A DNA stretch of 64,000 nt from Bacteriovorax stolpii (GCA_945883845.1 CAMCYI010000006.1:62001-126000), one strand, 5' to 3'. Positions 16,188 through 25,669 are shown, counted from the first letter of the stretch. Notes: generated from the letters alone by a model not told the origin. A program made the numbers and translations.

Positions 16188-18201
16188 GATAAAGATCCGT
16201 AATACTGATCAGACCCAGTGAATGTTGCTTCAACTCAAGAAGCTCCGGCGTTTCTGCAGTCTCTTCCAGCAATTGTCTTTCACGATCTTTCCACTTCCAA
16301 AACTTACCATTGTGAAAGGCTCCGTGCTTGTTGGCCACCAGACCAGAACTGTTCATCGCGTGTGATTCATCGATGAACATGTTCTCCCCAAGCTTAGTAT
16401 ACTTTTGTCCGGAGACAGCCACATGGTAGAGAGTCGGAAAAATATCTTCGTGTGATCCGAACTTCGTCGTATCAACATGAAAAGGTTTGTAGGAATCTGG
16501 TACAGAGAGAAAAAACGGAACAGAATATCTGCGGAATTCCTGATCCAGTCCCACTTCATTGGCAATCCAGAAACTGTGGTCGCCCGTGAGTCCAATAATC
16601 ATATGATCTTTGTGAGTAGAGCTTCGTGTTCGGGTGATAAACTCTCCCACCTTTTGATTCGCATACTGCATACCAAGAAATCTCTTTCTCGTGAGTTCCT
16701 CAGAAGTCGTCAGTCTACGCATGAATTCTTCACTCAAAGTTAATGGCTGTTCCTTGTAGGATGAGGGATATTCAAAAGGCGGGTGATTTGAAGTCGTGAG
16801 GACAACAAACAACTGCGGCTTCATCGCGGTTCTAAGCTGATCCTCAATGAATGAATAAAGATACTCATCAAAGATGCCCCACTCGTTGCCAAGATCCCTC
16901 TCAGGGACGTTGGCAAGCTCAGGCATAGCGTCCTTAATTTCCTCTGCACCCCAGAGATAATCATATTTTTGAGTCGCCAGATATTTCCCGAGTTCCCGCC
17001 AACCGAGTTTCCCACCGTAGATAAAATGAGTGTCGTAGCCCGCATCTTTAAAAGGAATATGCCCTGCTGAAGAGAGAGGCAATCGCATAAACTCAGATTC
17101 GGAAAGAAAACGCGATCCAGGTCTTATGACTGTTGAGGTGGCGACAGAGACAATGCTACCAATAGTTCCGTTCTCCGCAGATAAAAAGTTTTTATAAAGT
17201 ATGCCATTTTTGAAGTGCTTTCCAAGTTCACCCAGAATCTGGAAATCCTCCCGGTTCTGATCATTCCAATACGAACCAAAACTTTCCATCACAACCATCA
17301 CGACATGTGGAGGATTTTGTTTCACGAATTCCGGCGCAGTTGTTTTCGCTGTCAGTGACTCCAAAAGTGTTACCCCCTGGCGTTTTTTACTGAAAGCAGC
17401 TTGGTAAGCTTCATCCCACGAAATGAATCCGAATTTCTTAAGATAGTTAAATTCACCTTTGCCAAAAGTTTTGCGAATTTTGATGGCACGGTTCAGCGTG
17501 ATCGCACCATTGAGAGAAAGTTCATTGATAAACTCATTTCTGGAAATATGGGCGTCTTCAAGGGTAAGGGGAATACGTCCGAAGTTACCGCGGCCCAGAA
17601 ATGCCAGGAGAATCACTCCTGCAAAAAGAAGACCTGAGAATTTCCAGTGAAGTCGTGGTGCCCTCAGGTCAAAGTCGAACATGGAGAACATAAGTTTAAT
17701 GATTCGGTAAATGCCATAGTGAATGACAAAAACAAAAGCGAGCCACAGAGGAACATTGTAGTTCTTCCAGATAGAAATCAAAGTAGCGACAGTATCGTCT
17801 TCATAAAACCCAAAGAAGAGGATATTGAGGTGGTCCTGAAAATAAGAATAGAAACCGTAATCAAAAACGTAAAGCCATAGAAGAACAAAATGGCAGAAAG
17901 TGAGAAAAGTGATCAGGCCAAATCTGGTAATTTTGATAACTGCTCGACCGCGAACGGCGTATCCGAGGTGAAGGAAGAGAAATGGTATTGTGAAAATATA
18001 AGCGAGAGGCATGAGGTCGTAACGAAGGCCGAGAAACATAGCACGTAAAAAATCAGGAAAGTCAGCCTTGAGACTTTGCCATGAACCAAAATGGAAAATA
18101 AATCCGAGGCGGGCAATCGTCATCACCAAAGCGGAAATAACGAAGAGAAGAATAAGATTCTTCAACCAGCGCCCGTAATAATGGCGGAGAGAAAGTTTCA
18201 T
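16135..18201 (-). CDS. LtaS/MdoB-like phosphoglycerol transferase, alkaline-phosphatase superfamily
   Basis: A 688-residue protein with five predicted membrane helices in residues 1-205, then an extracytoplasmic sulfatase-type domain. Metal and catalytic sites are recognisable: E306 in VVMESFG, a candidate nucleophile T346 in ENGTIGS, and GDHSFW for the distal metal ligands. Related enzymes transfer glycerol phosphate (lipoteichoic acid synthase, MdoB) or phosphoethanolamine. In a diderm the acceptor may be an osmoregulated glucan or lipopolysaccharide. About 40 C-terminal residues are extra and charged. The 3' end runs 53 bp into aroC on the opposite strand. Confidence 0.85.
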   Translation of the reverse strand: MKLSLRHYYGRWLKNLILLFVISALVMTIARLGFIFHFGSWQSLKADFPDFLRAMFLGLRYDLMPLAYIFTIPFLFLHLGYAVRGRAVIKITRFGLITFLTFCHFVLLWLYVFDYGFYSYFQDHLNILFFGFYEDDTVATLISIWKNYNVPLWLAFVFVIHYGIYRIIKLMFSMFDFDLRAPRLHWKFSGLLFAGVILLAFLGRGNFGRIPLTLEDAHISRNEFINELSLNGAITLNRAIKIRKTFGKGEFNYLKKFGFISWDEAYQAAFSKKRQGVTLLESLTAKTTAPEFVKQNPPHVVMVVMESFGSYWNDQNREDFQILGELGKHFKNGILYKNFLSAENGTIGSIVSVATSTVIRPGSRFLSESEFMRLPLSSAGHIPFKDAGYDTHFIYGGKLGWRELGKYLATQKYDYLWGAEEIKDAMPELANVPERDLGNEWGIFDEYLYSFIEDQLRTAMKPQLFVVLTTSNHPPFEYPSSYKEQPLTLSEEFMRRLTTSEELTRKRFLGMQYANQKVGEFITRTRSSTHKDHMIIGLTGDHSFWIANEVGLDQEFRRYSVPFFLSVPDSYKPFHVDTTKFGSHEDIFPTLYHVAVSGQKYTKLGENMFIDESHAMNSSGLVANKHGAFHNGKFWKWKDRERQLLEETAETPELLELKQHSLGLISITDLYLKEEKSSKQPVEDSDRP

Positions 18202-18226
18202 AGGTAACCTTCAGAAAATCATGACA

Positions 18227-19372
18227 CTAGTCTTCTGTGTTGTCACCAAACATCAGGTTACGCTCGAAGTCTTCCGGCTTCGTCGCATTGGACTTGGCCT
18301 CTTCCATGGAGATGATGCCGTCTTTGTAGAGTTTCGTAATGTGCTGATCGAAGCTCATGGCGCCTGAGGTATTTTTACCTTTCTCAATGTAGGTGTAGAT
18401 TTCTTTTATCTTCATCGGGTCGAGGATCGATTCACGGATACCTGGATTATTTATCATGATTTCCTGGGCAGCGACCCGTCCTTTTCCATCTGTCGTCTTA
18501 ATCAGTCGCTGGGAAATCGTCGCATATAGGTTATCAGCGATACGTGTTCGGACTACGTTCTGCTCTTCAGGAGGAAACATAGAAATCAATCGACCGATTG
18601 TGCTCAAGGCATCTGTCGTGTGAACTGTACCAAACACAAGGTGACCAGTCTCGGCAGCCTTCAGGGCGATGGAAATGGTTTCAGCATCCCGCATCTCTCC
18701 GATGAGGATGATATCCGGATCCTGACGGAGCGCTGATCTCAAGGCACCGCTAAAGTCCTCAGTATCTGTTCCGATTTCTCTCTGAGTAATACGAGCTTTA
18801 ATAGGCTGGTGAACATACTCGACAGGATCTTCCAGTGTGAGCACGTGAACAGCAGAAGTACGGTTGATGAAGTTTATCATCGCTGCCAGAGTCGAACTTT
18901 TTCCCGACCCTGTAGCACCAGTCACGAGAACAAGACCTGCGTTGGCACTGGCAATTTTATCTAGTACCTTGGGAAGTTTTAGCTCTTCAGTCGTAGGAAC
19001 TTTATCGCTGATGAGACGGAGAATAAGACCCATCTTCCCCTGATAGCGCATAAAGTTGTAACGTACACGACAAACCTTCGGGACAGCGTAAGAACCATCG
19101 TGCTCTTTTAATTTATCGATTTTCGCGAGTATATCATCATCTTTTATGATGATATTACAAATGAGTCTGATGTCTTCGTTCGTAATCAGGTCATGCTTAA
19201 CCTGAACAAGATCTCCCTTTAATCGAAAGCTTGGTCGTTCATCAGTACGAAGGTGAATATCACTCACACCCGAGACACTCGCTGATTTAACAAGATTGTA
19301 GAAACCTTCTTTCGTGATAGCCATATCCATCCAGTTCAATTGTGGTGATAACATCGTATCGTGATAAACCAT
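18227..19372 (-). CDS. pilT: Twitching motility ATPase PilT
   Basis: A 381-residue secretion ATPase that powers type IV pilus retraction. The N-terminal PAS-like domain contains VSDIHLRTDERPSFRLKG. The ATPase core has Walker A GATGSGKSS, the Asp box DPVEYVH, Walker B DPDIILIGEMRD and the His box TGHLVFGTVHTTDA. The closing AIRNLI motif typical of PilT is not obvious. The true start may be the ATG at 19324 or 19330, since the first residues have no counterpart in the family and lack a ribosome site. Type IV pili are needed for prey invasion in Bdellovibrio. Confidence 0.92.
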   Translation of the reverse strand: MVYHDTMLSPQLNWMDMAITKEGFYNLVKSASVSGVSDIHLRTDERPSFRLKGDLVQVKHDLITNEDIRLICNIIIKDDDILAKIDKLKEHDGSYAVPKVCRVRYNFMRYQGKMGLILRLISDKVPTTEELKLPKVLDKIASANAGLVLVTGATGSGKSSTLAAMINFINRTSAVHVLTLEDPVEYVHQPIKARITQREIGTDTEDFSGALRSALRQDPDIILIGEMRDAETISIALKAAETGHLVFGTVHTTDALSTIGRLISMFPPEEQNVVRTRIADNLYATISQRLIKTTDGKGRVAAQEIMINNPGIRESILDPMKIKEIYTYIEKGKNTSGAMSFDQHITKLYKDGIISMEEAKSNATKPEDFERNLMFGDNTED

Positions 19373-19449
19373 CGAAAATTTAATTAATTCGCATTTCCGA
19401 CAAAGACCATCAACTTTTGCAAAACCCTGATGTTACCGATACTTCCTTA

Positions 19450-20592
19450 ATGTTTAGGTTTTGGAAAAAAGAAGAGGTCTTTCTCTCCGGGGAAGATTAC
19501 TTCGATCGCATGATTCAGGATATCAGGTCTGCCACTCACTGGGTGACTGTCGAGATGTACATTTTCAACGATGACATTCTAGGATTGAAAGTTGCTGAGG
19601 CCTTGATTGAGGCCGCCCGAAGAAATGTAACCGTGCAGATCATGGTCGACGGTGTTGGTAGTCACCGATTCTTCCAAGTGCTTTATCCTTTGTTCATCAA
19701 AGAGAAAATACCTATCAAAGTTTATAATCCACTCCCTTTCCTTCATCCTTACTATGGAAAACTCAGTTTCTACGGAAAACTTCAGACCCTTGGCATTCGT
19801 ATGTTGAGGATGAACAAAAGAGACCACCGTAAGATCATCACCATTGATGAAGAAATTCTCTACACTGGAAGTTTTAATATCACAGCTGAGCACACGTCCC
19901 TACTGCCAGGCCATCCATGGAAAGATATGGGAATAAGAGTTGAAGGAGAGCATGTTAAATTTGCTGTCTTTAATTTTTTAAAATCCTGGCGACTACGTCT
20001 TCACTATCAATATAAAAAGAAGAATAAGAATAAAAATATTCTCAACTGGAAACATAGTCCGATAAGGCTTAACAGCACTATCTTCATGAAGATTTTTTTT
20101 CAGAAACAATTCCTGAACAAGTTAAATACGGCCACGGTTCGTGCCTGGCTCATGACTCCCTACTTCATCCCAAAGCGCGCCTTAATCAAGTCGTTGGCAA
20201 AGGCGTCACGAAGGGGCATTGATGTTAAGCTGATTCTGTCCCTGAAATCCGATGTCGGTATCTTCCGCACTCTCCAGACATTTTATTATCCATTCCTGAT
20301 TAAATCAGGAGTAAAAATCTACCTCTATCAGGAAAGTGTGCTCCACGCAAAGGCATATATATTCGATCAATGGATGACAGTGGGCTCCTCAAATCTTAAT
20401 CATCGTAGTCTCATGCATGATCTGGAAGTTGATTTAATCATCCAGTCAGAGCAAAATCATAAGGTCATTGAAGTGGATTTTGAGAAGACAATTTCTCTGC
20501 TTAAACCACTCACGCTTGAAGACCTGAAACAAAGAAGTCTGATGGACCAGTTATTGGCGAAAATTTTCTTTATCTTCCGCTACTGGCTATAG
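19450..20592 (+). CDS. Cardiolipin synthase-like phospholipase D family protein
   Basis: About 380 residues with two HKD phospholipase D motifs: DHRKIITIDEEILYTGS in the first half and HAKAYIFDQWMTVGSSNLNHRS in the second. This arrangement is typical of bacterial cardiolipin synthases of the ClsB kind, which lack N-terminal membrane helices. It would join phosphatidyl groups to make cardiolipin. The ATG at 19450 (MFRFWKK) is preferred; a TTG at 19417 would add 11 residues. The EEP-family gene follows after 1 bp, the same pairing as clsB-ybhP in enterobacteria. Confidence 0.85.
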   Translation: MFRFWKKEEVFLSGEDYFDRMIQDIRSATHWVTVEMYIFNDDILGLKVAEALIEAARRNVTVQIMVDGVGSHRFFQVLYPLFIKEKIPIKVYNPLPFLHPYYGKLSFYGKLQTLGIRMLRMNKRDHRKIITIDEEILYTGSFNITAEHTSLLPGHPWKDMGIRVEGEHVKFAVFNFLKSWRLRLHYQYKKKNKNKNILNWKHSPIRLNSTIFMKIFFQKQFLNKLNTATVRAWLMTPYFIPKRALIKSLAKASRRGIDVKLILSLKSDVGIFRTLQTFYYPFLIKSGVKIYLYQESVLHAKAYIFDQWMTVGSSNLNHRSLMHDLEVDLIIQSEQNHKVIEVDFEKTISLLKPLTLEDLKQRSLMDQLLAKIFFIFRYWL

Positions 20593-20593
20593 C

Positions 20594-21349
20594 ATGAAAT
20601 TGAGAATTCTTTCATACAACATTCACAAGGGCTTCACGATCGGGAACAGGGATTTTATCCTTCGTGAGATTCGTAATGCCTTGAGAGAGATGAATGCCGA
20701 TGTTCTTTTCCTCCAGGAAGTCGTGGGCGACCATCTGGATGAGAAATGTAAAATCCCTGACTGGAAAACGGCCATTCAGTTTGAGTATCTGGCAGATACA
20801 GTCTGGCCTCATTTTGCCTATGGAAAGAATGCTGTTTATCCTGAAGGACATCATGGGAATGCGATCCTCAGCAAATTTCCTATTGTGGACTGGTCAAACC
20901 ACGTCATCTCGACCAACAAACTCGAGCATCGAGGACTTCTCAAAACCAAGATCCATATTCCGGAACTCGACCAGGAAATCATTCTTGCTAATACTCACCT
21001 TGACCTGACTCAGAAAGGGCGTGACCGTCAGACGAAGATGATCATTGAACATCTCCTGCCGGACAAAGATCTTCCCTTCGTCCTCGTGGGTGACTTCAAC
21101 GACTGGAATAAAAAAGTTTCACCGAAAATTGAAGCTGAGCTTGGTGCCAAGGAAATCTTCAAGACTCTCCATGGAAGATATCCGGCCACTTTCCCTTCTT
21201 TCATGCCGATGCTTTCACTCGACCGCGTTTTCATCCATAAACTAGAAGCTCTCGAAGCGCACGCATTGACTGACGATCACTGGCGCGCACTCTCGGATCA
21301 CTTGCCTCTGTATGTCGAAGTTGGTGTGAAAAAAATCAAAAAGAACTAA
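20594..21349 (+). CDS. Endonuclease/exonuclease/phosphatase family protein (YbhP-like)
   Basis: A 251-residue EEP-fold hydrolase. Motifs are SYNIHKGF (N-term), FLQEV (metal-binding Glu), NTHLDL, VGDFNDW and SDHLPLYVE at the end (catalytic Asp-His). Such enzymes cut phosphodiester bonds in nucleic acids or phospholipid head groups. It is coupled to the cardiolipin synthase gene, so a lipid-related substrate is possible. There is no signal peptide. Confidence 0.85.
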   Translation: MKLRILSYNIHKGFTIGNRDFILREIRNALREMNADVLFLQEVVGDHLDEKCKIPDWKTAIQFEYLADTVWPHFAYGKNAVYPEGHHGNAILSKFPIVDWSNHVISTNKLEHRGLLKTKIHIPELDQEIILANTHLDLTQKGRDRQTKMIIEHLLPDKDLPFVLVGDFNDWNKKVSPKIEAELGAKEIFKTLHGRYPATFPSFMPMLSLDRVFIHKLEALEAHALTDDHWRALSDHLPLYVEVGVKKIKKN

Positions 21350-22008
21350 TTAATAGCGAACTTATTACCTTCAGAAAACGCGAATACCTTTCCAAAGAAA
21401 CTCAACTCCTCACCGTTAACGACAATCCCGGCACCATCAGGGCAGGCATAGATCACTTTATTTTTCAGGCGTGAGTATTTTTTAAAAAAGGCATCGTATC
21501 GTGAAGAATTCTTGAAGTGAGGAAAGAAAAGAAAATCGACAAGATTCAGGGCCAAGAGATTGGTAATTTTCACCGTGTTCTCATCGCGGTCAAATTCAGG
21601 GTATGCGGCCATTTCAATATTCTCGGTCATCATGATTGCCCCGGCCGATAAACCGGTCAGGACGCCACCTCTTTCAACGAATTTACGCAAGTCCGGAAGA
21701 AGCTTGGCCTTTCTCAGACTATTCAGGAAGTAGAACGTATTCCCGCCACCAAGATGAATGGCGTCACTCTTCATCACTTCCTGAAAAAGAATTTTATCGA
21801 ACGGAACATCCACAGGGAAATGAATGAACCTTGTGATTCTGAACTTAGAATAGTGCTTAACGAAGGATTTGAACTCGTGTTCCGAAAGATAAGAAGAAGA
21901 AGGAATCAGTGTAATAACAGGATTCTTCTTGGAGAGAAGTTTTACGAAAGTTCGGTCCAGGTGAAGATTCTGTTTTTCATCCCCTCCACTGTAGAGGACA
22001 AGCTTCAT
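21346..22008 (-). CDS. Peptidase S51-family (dipeptidase E-like) protein
   Basis: A 220-residue class I glutamine-amidotransferase-like fold. The nucleophile elbow GLSAGAIM carries the candidate catalytic Ser, and HLGGGNTFYF upstream fits the S51 oxyanion region. Family members are cytoplasmic aspartyl dipeptidases or cyanophycinase-like enzymes. It overlaps the 5'-neighbour SelO-like gene by 4 bp, so the two are probably co-expressed. Confidence 0.8.
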   Translation of the reverse strand: MKLVLYSGGDEKQNLHLDRTFVKLLSKKNPVITLIPSSSYLSEHEFKSFVKHYSKFRITRFIHFPVDVPFDKILFQEVMKSDAIHLGGGNTFYFLNSLRKAKLLPDLRKFVERGGVLTGLSAGAIMMTENIEMAAYPEFDRDENTVKITNLLALNLVDFLFFPHFKNSSRYDAFFKKYSRLKNKVIYACPDGAGIVVNGEELSFFGKVFAFSEGNKFAIN

Positions 22009-23837
22009 AACCCCTCACGACATTCCCGGACAATGCTATTGAGACCTTTCAGTATAGGAGTCTGTATCGGCTGAGGAACAGGGATAAATTTCTTGTCCGG
22101 ATCCAGAGTCTGATAGTTAGCAAACTCAGAAGAAAGTCTGTAGAGATTATCGGCCGAAAGCTTCGGTCTGACTTTTTGAACCTTCTGAACAATGAAGGTA
22201 ATGGAGTTACCCGTCACTCTCTCATAGCGATTAATCACTGAAGAGCGCATCGTGATCTCGAGGAGAATCTGATTTCTCGTCATCTGAAAATCTTTCTGAA
22301 TGTGCTTCATGAGAGACGCATAGAGAGTCTGGAAACGGTTGATCTGACGGCGACGCTGATCGGTGACTTTAAGGTCAGCACGCTTCGCATACGACGACTT
22401 GATAATTTCAATAAACTCTTCTGGCTCAATGATGGACTCGCGGGAGAGATAAATCTGCGGAAGTTCTCTCAGAATGTCACGCATGCAGAAAACGGCATCG
22501 CGGTTGATTCCATCGGCAACTTTGTAAACGCCCTTTTTTGATCGGGCCTTTTCAAAATAGCTGAATGACTTACGGAATTTCTCTACAAGCTTGCCGTGCT
22601 CTTTCAAAAGAAATTCCTGGTGGTTTTTCTTAAGGCCAACTCTCTGAAGAAGATTTTTATTCTTACAGGCAAAGAAATGATTATCAAAGAGATCAAGGTA
22701 AGCATGTTTTTTAAACGAAGAAAGTGATTTCTTTTTCTTCGTACTCAGGAAATCTGCGATCTGGATAAAACACTGGGCAATGTAGCGGGCCTTGTGTCTC
22801 TGCTCGAGGATGTTCGTTGAAAATCTTTCAACGTCATCAAAGCGATATTCTCTATGGAAGAGGCCGAACTGACGGATTGACCCGTAGTCAATAATTCCTC
22901 CATCCATGAGAATATTGTCTCCATCCCAGTCGAGCCAACAGAAAATGTATTCGTCTTCGAACTTGGCCGATGTTTCAGAGAAACATTTTGCGACCTGCTG
23001 AGCGAGATAGAAATATTTATCTTTGTCTGACTTAAATGTAGTTTGTTCCCAGGCCTTGTTCTCAATCTGTCTTGAGATGTAGTAGTCCGCAACCTGCTTG
23101 AGCGTGTCGTAATTCCCCTGCTTCAAGTGACCGAAGAAATGGCTTGGACGCATAAGATTTGGATTCGCACGAACGTTGATTGAAATACCTTTATCGTACT
23201 CAATGATCGCAAGAACTCTCTCTGTACGCAAACCGTTATTACCCAAGACTTCAGAGAAGAATAAAGTCTCAAGGCCTTCAGCAACTTCAGAGAGCCCACA
23301 TCCATAAGAGATAGAAGGATCGCCGGTCTGATAAAATTTCTTGTTGATACTGCACGCTGGAGAAAGTTTCGTTGCTCCGGTTCCACAGCTGGAAATATCC
23401 CAACTAAGACCATTGTGACGAACAGTTCCGTTCCAGATCGTACGACCATCTCCAGATGTACGGCCGGTTTTATCCGGATGTTGAAGCTGAAGATAACGTG
23501 TCGCCATGTATGTGTTCTGATGAATTTCGTTTTCAGGAAATTTGATATCGTTCATGACATCGTATTCGTTGATGATCACGAGACTGAAAGTTTCGAGAAG
23601 TTCTTTCTCTAGCTCAGGTGACATTTGCTCGACGTGAGTTTTGGGTATTAGACCCATTTCCCTGGCGAGAGAGTAATTGAAGAATGAAACTTTCCCACCC
23701 TTGCGATAACGCGCCTTATATTCAACTCTGCCCCCTGGCACTTGAGTCTTAAAAGGATGCTCCCCATTAATTCTGGAAAGCATTGGGTAAAGACGTTTAC
23801 CGGTTTCACGTACCGGATTTTTATTGATTTGGTTCAT
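22005..23837 (-). CDS. Divergent SelO/YdiU-like pseudokinase homologue
   Basis: A 610-residue protein I align by eye with SelO (protein AMP-transferase with a kinase-like fold). Matches are SGDGRTIW (129-134), SWDISSCGTGAT (146-156), GLSEVAEGLETLFFSEVLG, NVRANPNLMRPSHFFGHLKQG (R223), KQVADYYI and DGDNILMDGGIIDYGS (N308, D317). The lysine of the LKGAG loop is replaced by C151, so ATP handling may differ. The C-terminal about 250 residues, from about 360, are charged and helical and I do not recognise them. The gene lies upstream of a peptidase S51 gene with a 4-bp overlap. Homology is likely; activity is unproven. Confidence 0.65.
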   Translation of the reverse strand: MNQINKNPVRETGKRLYPMLSRINGEHPFKTQVPGGRVEYKARYRKGGKVSFFNYSLAREMGLIPKTHVEQMSPELEKELLETFSLVIINEYDVMNDIKFPENEIHQNTYMATRYLQLQHPDKTGRTSGDGRTIWNGTVRHNGLSWDISSCGTGATKLSPACSINKKFYQTGDPSISYGCGLSEVAEGLETLFFSEVLGNNGLRTERVLAIIEYDKGISINVRANPNLMRPSHFFGHLKQGNYDTLKQVADYYISRQIENKAWEQTTFKSDKDKYFYLAQQVAKCFSETSAKFEDEYIFCWLDWDGDNILMDGGIIDYGSIRQFGLFHREYRFDDVERFSTNILEQRHKARYIAQCFIQIADFLSTKKKKSLSSFKKHAYLDLFDNHFFACKNKNLLQRVGLKKNHQEFLLKEHGKLVEKFRKSFSYFEKARSKKGVYKVADGINRDAVFCMRDILRELPQIYLSRESIIEPEEFIEIIKSSYAKRADLKVTDQRRRQINRFQTLYASLMKHIQKDFQMTRNQILLEITMRSSVINRYERVTGNSITFIVQKVQKVRPKLSADNLYRLSSEFANYQTLDPDKKFIPVPQPIQTPILKGLNSIVRECREGL

Positions 23838-23938
23838 TGCCTCGAATCGTCCTTGATAAGGTTCTAAACAAAATTCTTAATTTAAGTATACGGGTCGGGG
23901 CGGAAGACTGACAAAAAAAATGTGGTAGGCAAAAATGT

Positions 23939-24790
23939 TTATGTCGGAGGTAATTGATCCAGTAATTTCAAAAAGGGCCCACGGTACATACCACCTGCAT
24001 GATGATAGGCATCGATGTGTCTCCCGTCAGGAAGTTTCCACAGCCATTTCTTCTCTGTCTTCAAGCCTTTATAGATTATTTTTCCAAATTTTTGTGGAAT
24101 GACTTCATCTTTCTGTCCGACGATAACGAGCACAGGATTTCTAACTTTATCCATCACTTCGTCAGCTGCATATTTATCAGAAATAACAACAAAAGTTAAC
24201 GGACTCAACCAGAAGAGCAACCAGCTGTGGGAAATTTTATGAAAAGCGACGTCTTGATAAGAAGCAAACGTTGAATCGAGCACAAAAAGAGAAACTTTTT
24301 TCTGTTCTTTCCAATCCGGCAACGCTCGAAGGGCAATGTTTCCACCTAAGCTCTGCCCATAAACAACAAACTTCCCTCCTCCATTGTTATTTCTGAGGTC
24401 TAAACCCTGATCAAGGGCCGCTAGGGCATCTTCATAAACGCCTTCCTGAAAGGCATAACCATCAGACTTACCATATCCACGATAATCGAACGTAAACAGG
24501 TTGTAGCCATGATCAATGAGCCATACCAGGCTGAAAAAATGTGTCGAGATATTCTCAGCATTTCCGTGAAACTGGACAATGGTGCCCTTCACCTCTTTAG
24601 CCTTCGCCTTGAAAAACCAACCGTGAAGACGGGTTCCGTCCTTCGATTTGAAAGTGATGTCATCGTATTCGAGCTTAAATTGCTTCCGGGGATCCAAAAA
24701 GTGTTTACGTGTTGGCTGATAAAAGACGTGGCTGCAACCTGAGAAAAAGAGGAGGAAAAAAATTAGGCCTAGTTTTTGAGAAATCTTCAT
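23939..24790 (-). CDS. Alpha/beta hydrolase lipoprotein
   Basis: A 283-residue protein with lipobox FSGC (lipidated C19). The alpha/beta hydrolase triad is visible: nucleophile Ser in YGQSLGGN, Asp in VGQKDEVIP, and His in PDGRHIDAYH; the oxyanion-side FHGNAEN precedes. It resembles the BEM46/YfhR group of serine hydrolases. It should act on the periplasmic side of a membrane; the ester or peptide substrate is unknown. Confidence 0.85.
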   Translation of the reverse strand: MKISQKLGLIFFLLFFSGCSHVFYQPTRKHFLDPRKQFKLEYDDITFKSKDGTRLHGWFFKAKAKEVKGTIVQFHGNAENISTHFFSLVWLIDHGYNLFTFDYRGYGKSDGYAFQEGVYEDALAALDQGLDLRNNNGGGKFVVYGQSLGGNIALRALPDWKEQKKVSLFVLDSTFASYQDVAFHKISHSWLLFWLSPLTFVVISDKYAADEVMDKVRNPVLVIVGQKDEVIPQKFGKIIYKGLKTEKKWLWKLPDGRHIDAYHHAGGMYRGPFLKLLDQLPPT

Positions 24791-24866
24791 AAAGTCCTGA
24801 CGTTCTTAACCGATCTTTAAAAATCCAAACTCGGATTCTGTGTCAGAATGGCCTCAAGGAGAATAT

Positions 24867-24992
24867 ATGCAAGTGGTACTTAAATTTATGCTCATTTTCT
24901 TTACCCCCGTTCTTTGTGTCATCTACTGGCGCAATTCAATGAGGGAATTAGACAATTTGCATGCCCATGTGGAGCTTGGTTACCAGGAGTAA
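24867..24992 (+). CDS. Small membrane protein (41 aa)
   Basis: A short frame with a strong ribosome site (AAGGAG, 7 nt before the ATG). The product has one membrane helix (residues about 4-20, VLKFMLIFFTPVLCVIYW) and a short charged tail with RELDNLHAHVELGYQE. It ends exactly where the convergent DdpX gene ends. Function unknown; the ribosome site and helix make it credible. Confidence 0.55.
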   Translation: MQVVLKFMLIFFTPVLCVIYWRNSMRELDNLHAHVELGYQE

Positions 24993-25658
24993 CTACTCTA
25001 CGTCGAAGTCGAAATACTCATCCGGATACTGCTCCGGTTTCAATGAGTAGTGCCACCATTCTCCCGAAAAATTCTTAAAACCTTCCGATTCCATTAAATC
25101 TCTCAGAATAAAGCGGTTCTGCTGCTGAGCTTTCGTGATCAGGTTCGATTCTGTGCTCGAGATGACGTGGAAGAAATCAAAAATACCGCCCATATCAACG
25201 TCTGCATTCTTTTCAAGATCAAAAATCGTGAGATCAAGAGCACTACCGCGTGAGTGGCTGGACTTCTTCGCGATATAGCCTTCAATGAAAAGATCAGCGC
25301 GCTTGAATGTTGGATAGTACTTCGCCTTCACTTCAGGATTGTTCTCAGGAAGCTTCGCCCAGTTCTCGAAGTGCTTCACAGCTTTCACCGGTCTATAGGC
25401 ATCAAAAATCTTTATCGCGTAACCTTTCTTCGAAGCTTTTACATGAACTCTGCAAAGAGCATCGGCCGTCTTCAAAGCAGTTAGTGCCTTGATCGCTTTG
25501 TAACCCGGGACTACGGCACCGGTGAAATTATCTTCAGTCGCGTAGTTCGCGTGAATAATGATTCCCGGACAATATTCTTCAAGTGAGACGAAATTTGGTT
25601 TTGCGATACTCATACTGATACCTGAAACGAAGAGGGATAAAAGTAACCAGTTTTTCAT
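24993..25658 (-). CDS. D-alanyl-D-alanine dipeptidase (VanX/DdpX family), secreted
   Basis: A 221-residue zinc peptidase with a signal peptide (1-19, SMSIA). Peptidase M15D signatures are IFDAYRP near the middle, SSHSRGSALDLTI (zinc His and Asp) and EWWHYSL (catalytic Glu and zinc His). It cleaves D-Ala-D-Ala released from peptidoglycan. Export suggests use on prey or recycled wall fragments rather than vancomycin resistance. It is downstream of the DUF4105 gene on the same strand (11-bp gap). Confidence 0.92.
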   Translation of the reverse strand: MKNWLLLSLFVSGISMSIAKPNFVSLEEYCPGIIIHANYATEDNFTGAVVPGYKAIKALTALKTADALCRVHVKASKKGYAIKIFDAYRPVKAVKHFENWAKLPENNPEVKAKYYPTFKRADLFIEGYIAKKSSHSRGSALDLTIFDLEKNADVDMGGIFDFFHVISSTESNLITKAQQQNRFILRDLMESEGFKNFSGEWWHYSLKPEQYPDEYFDFDVE

Positions 25659-25669
25659 AGTGTCCCTTT

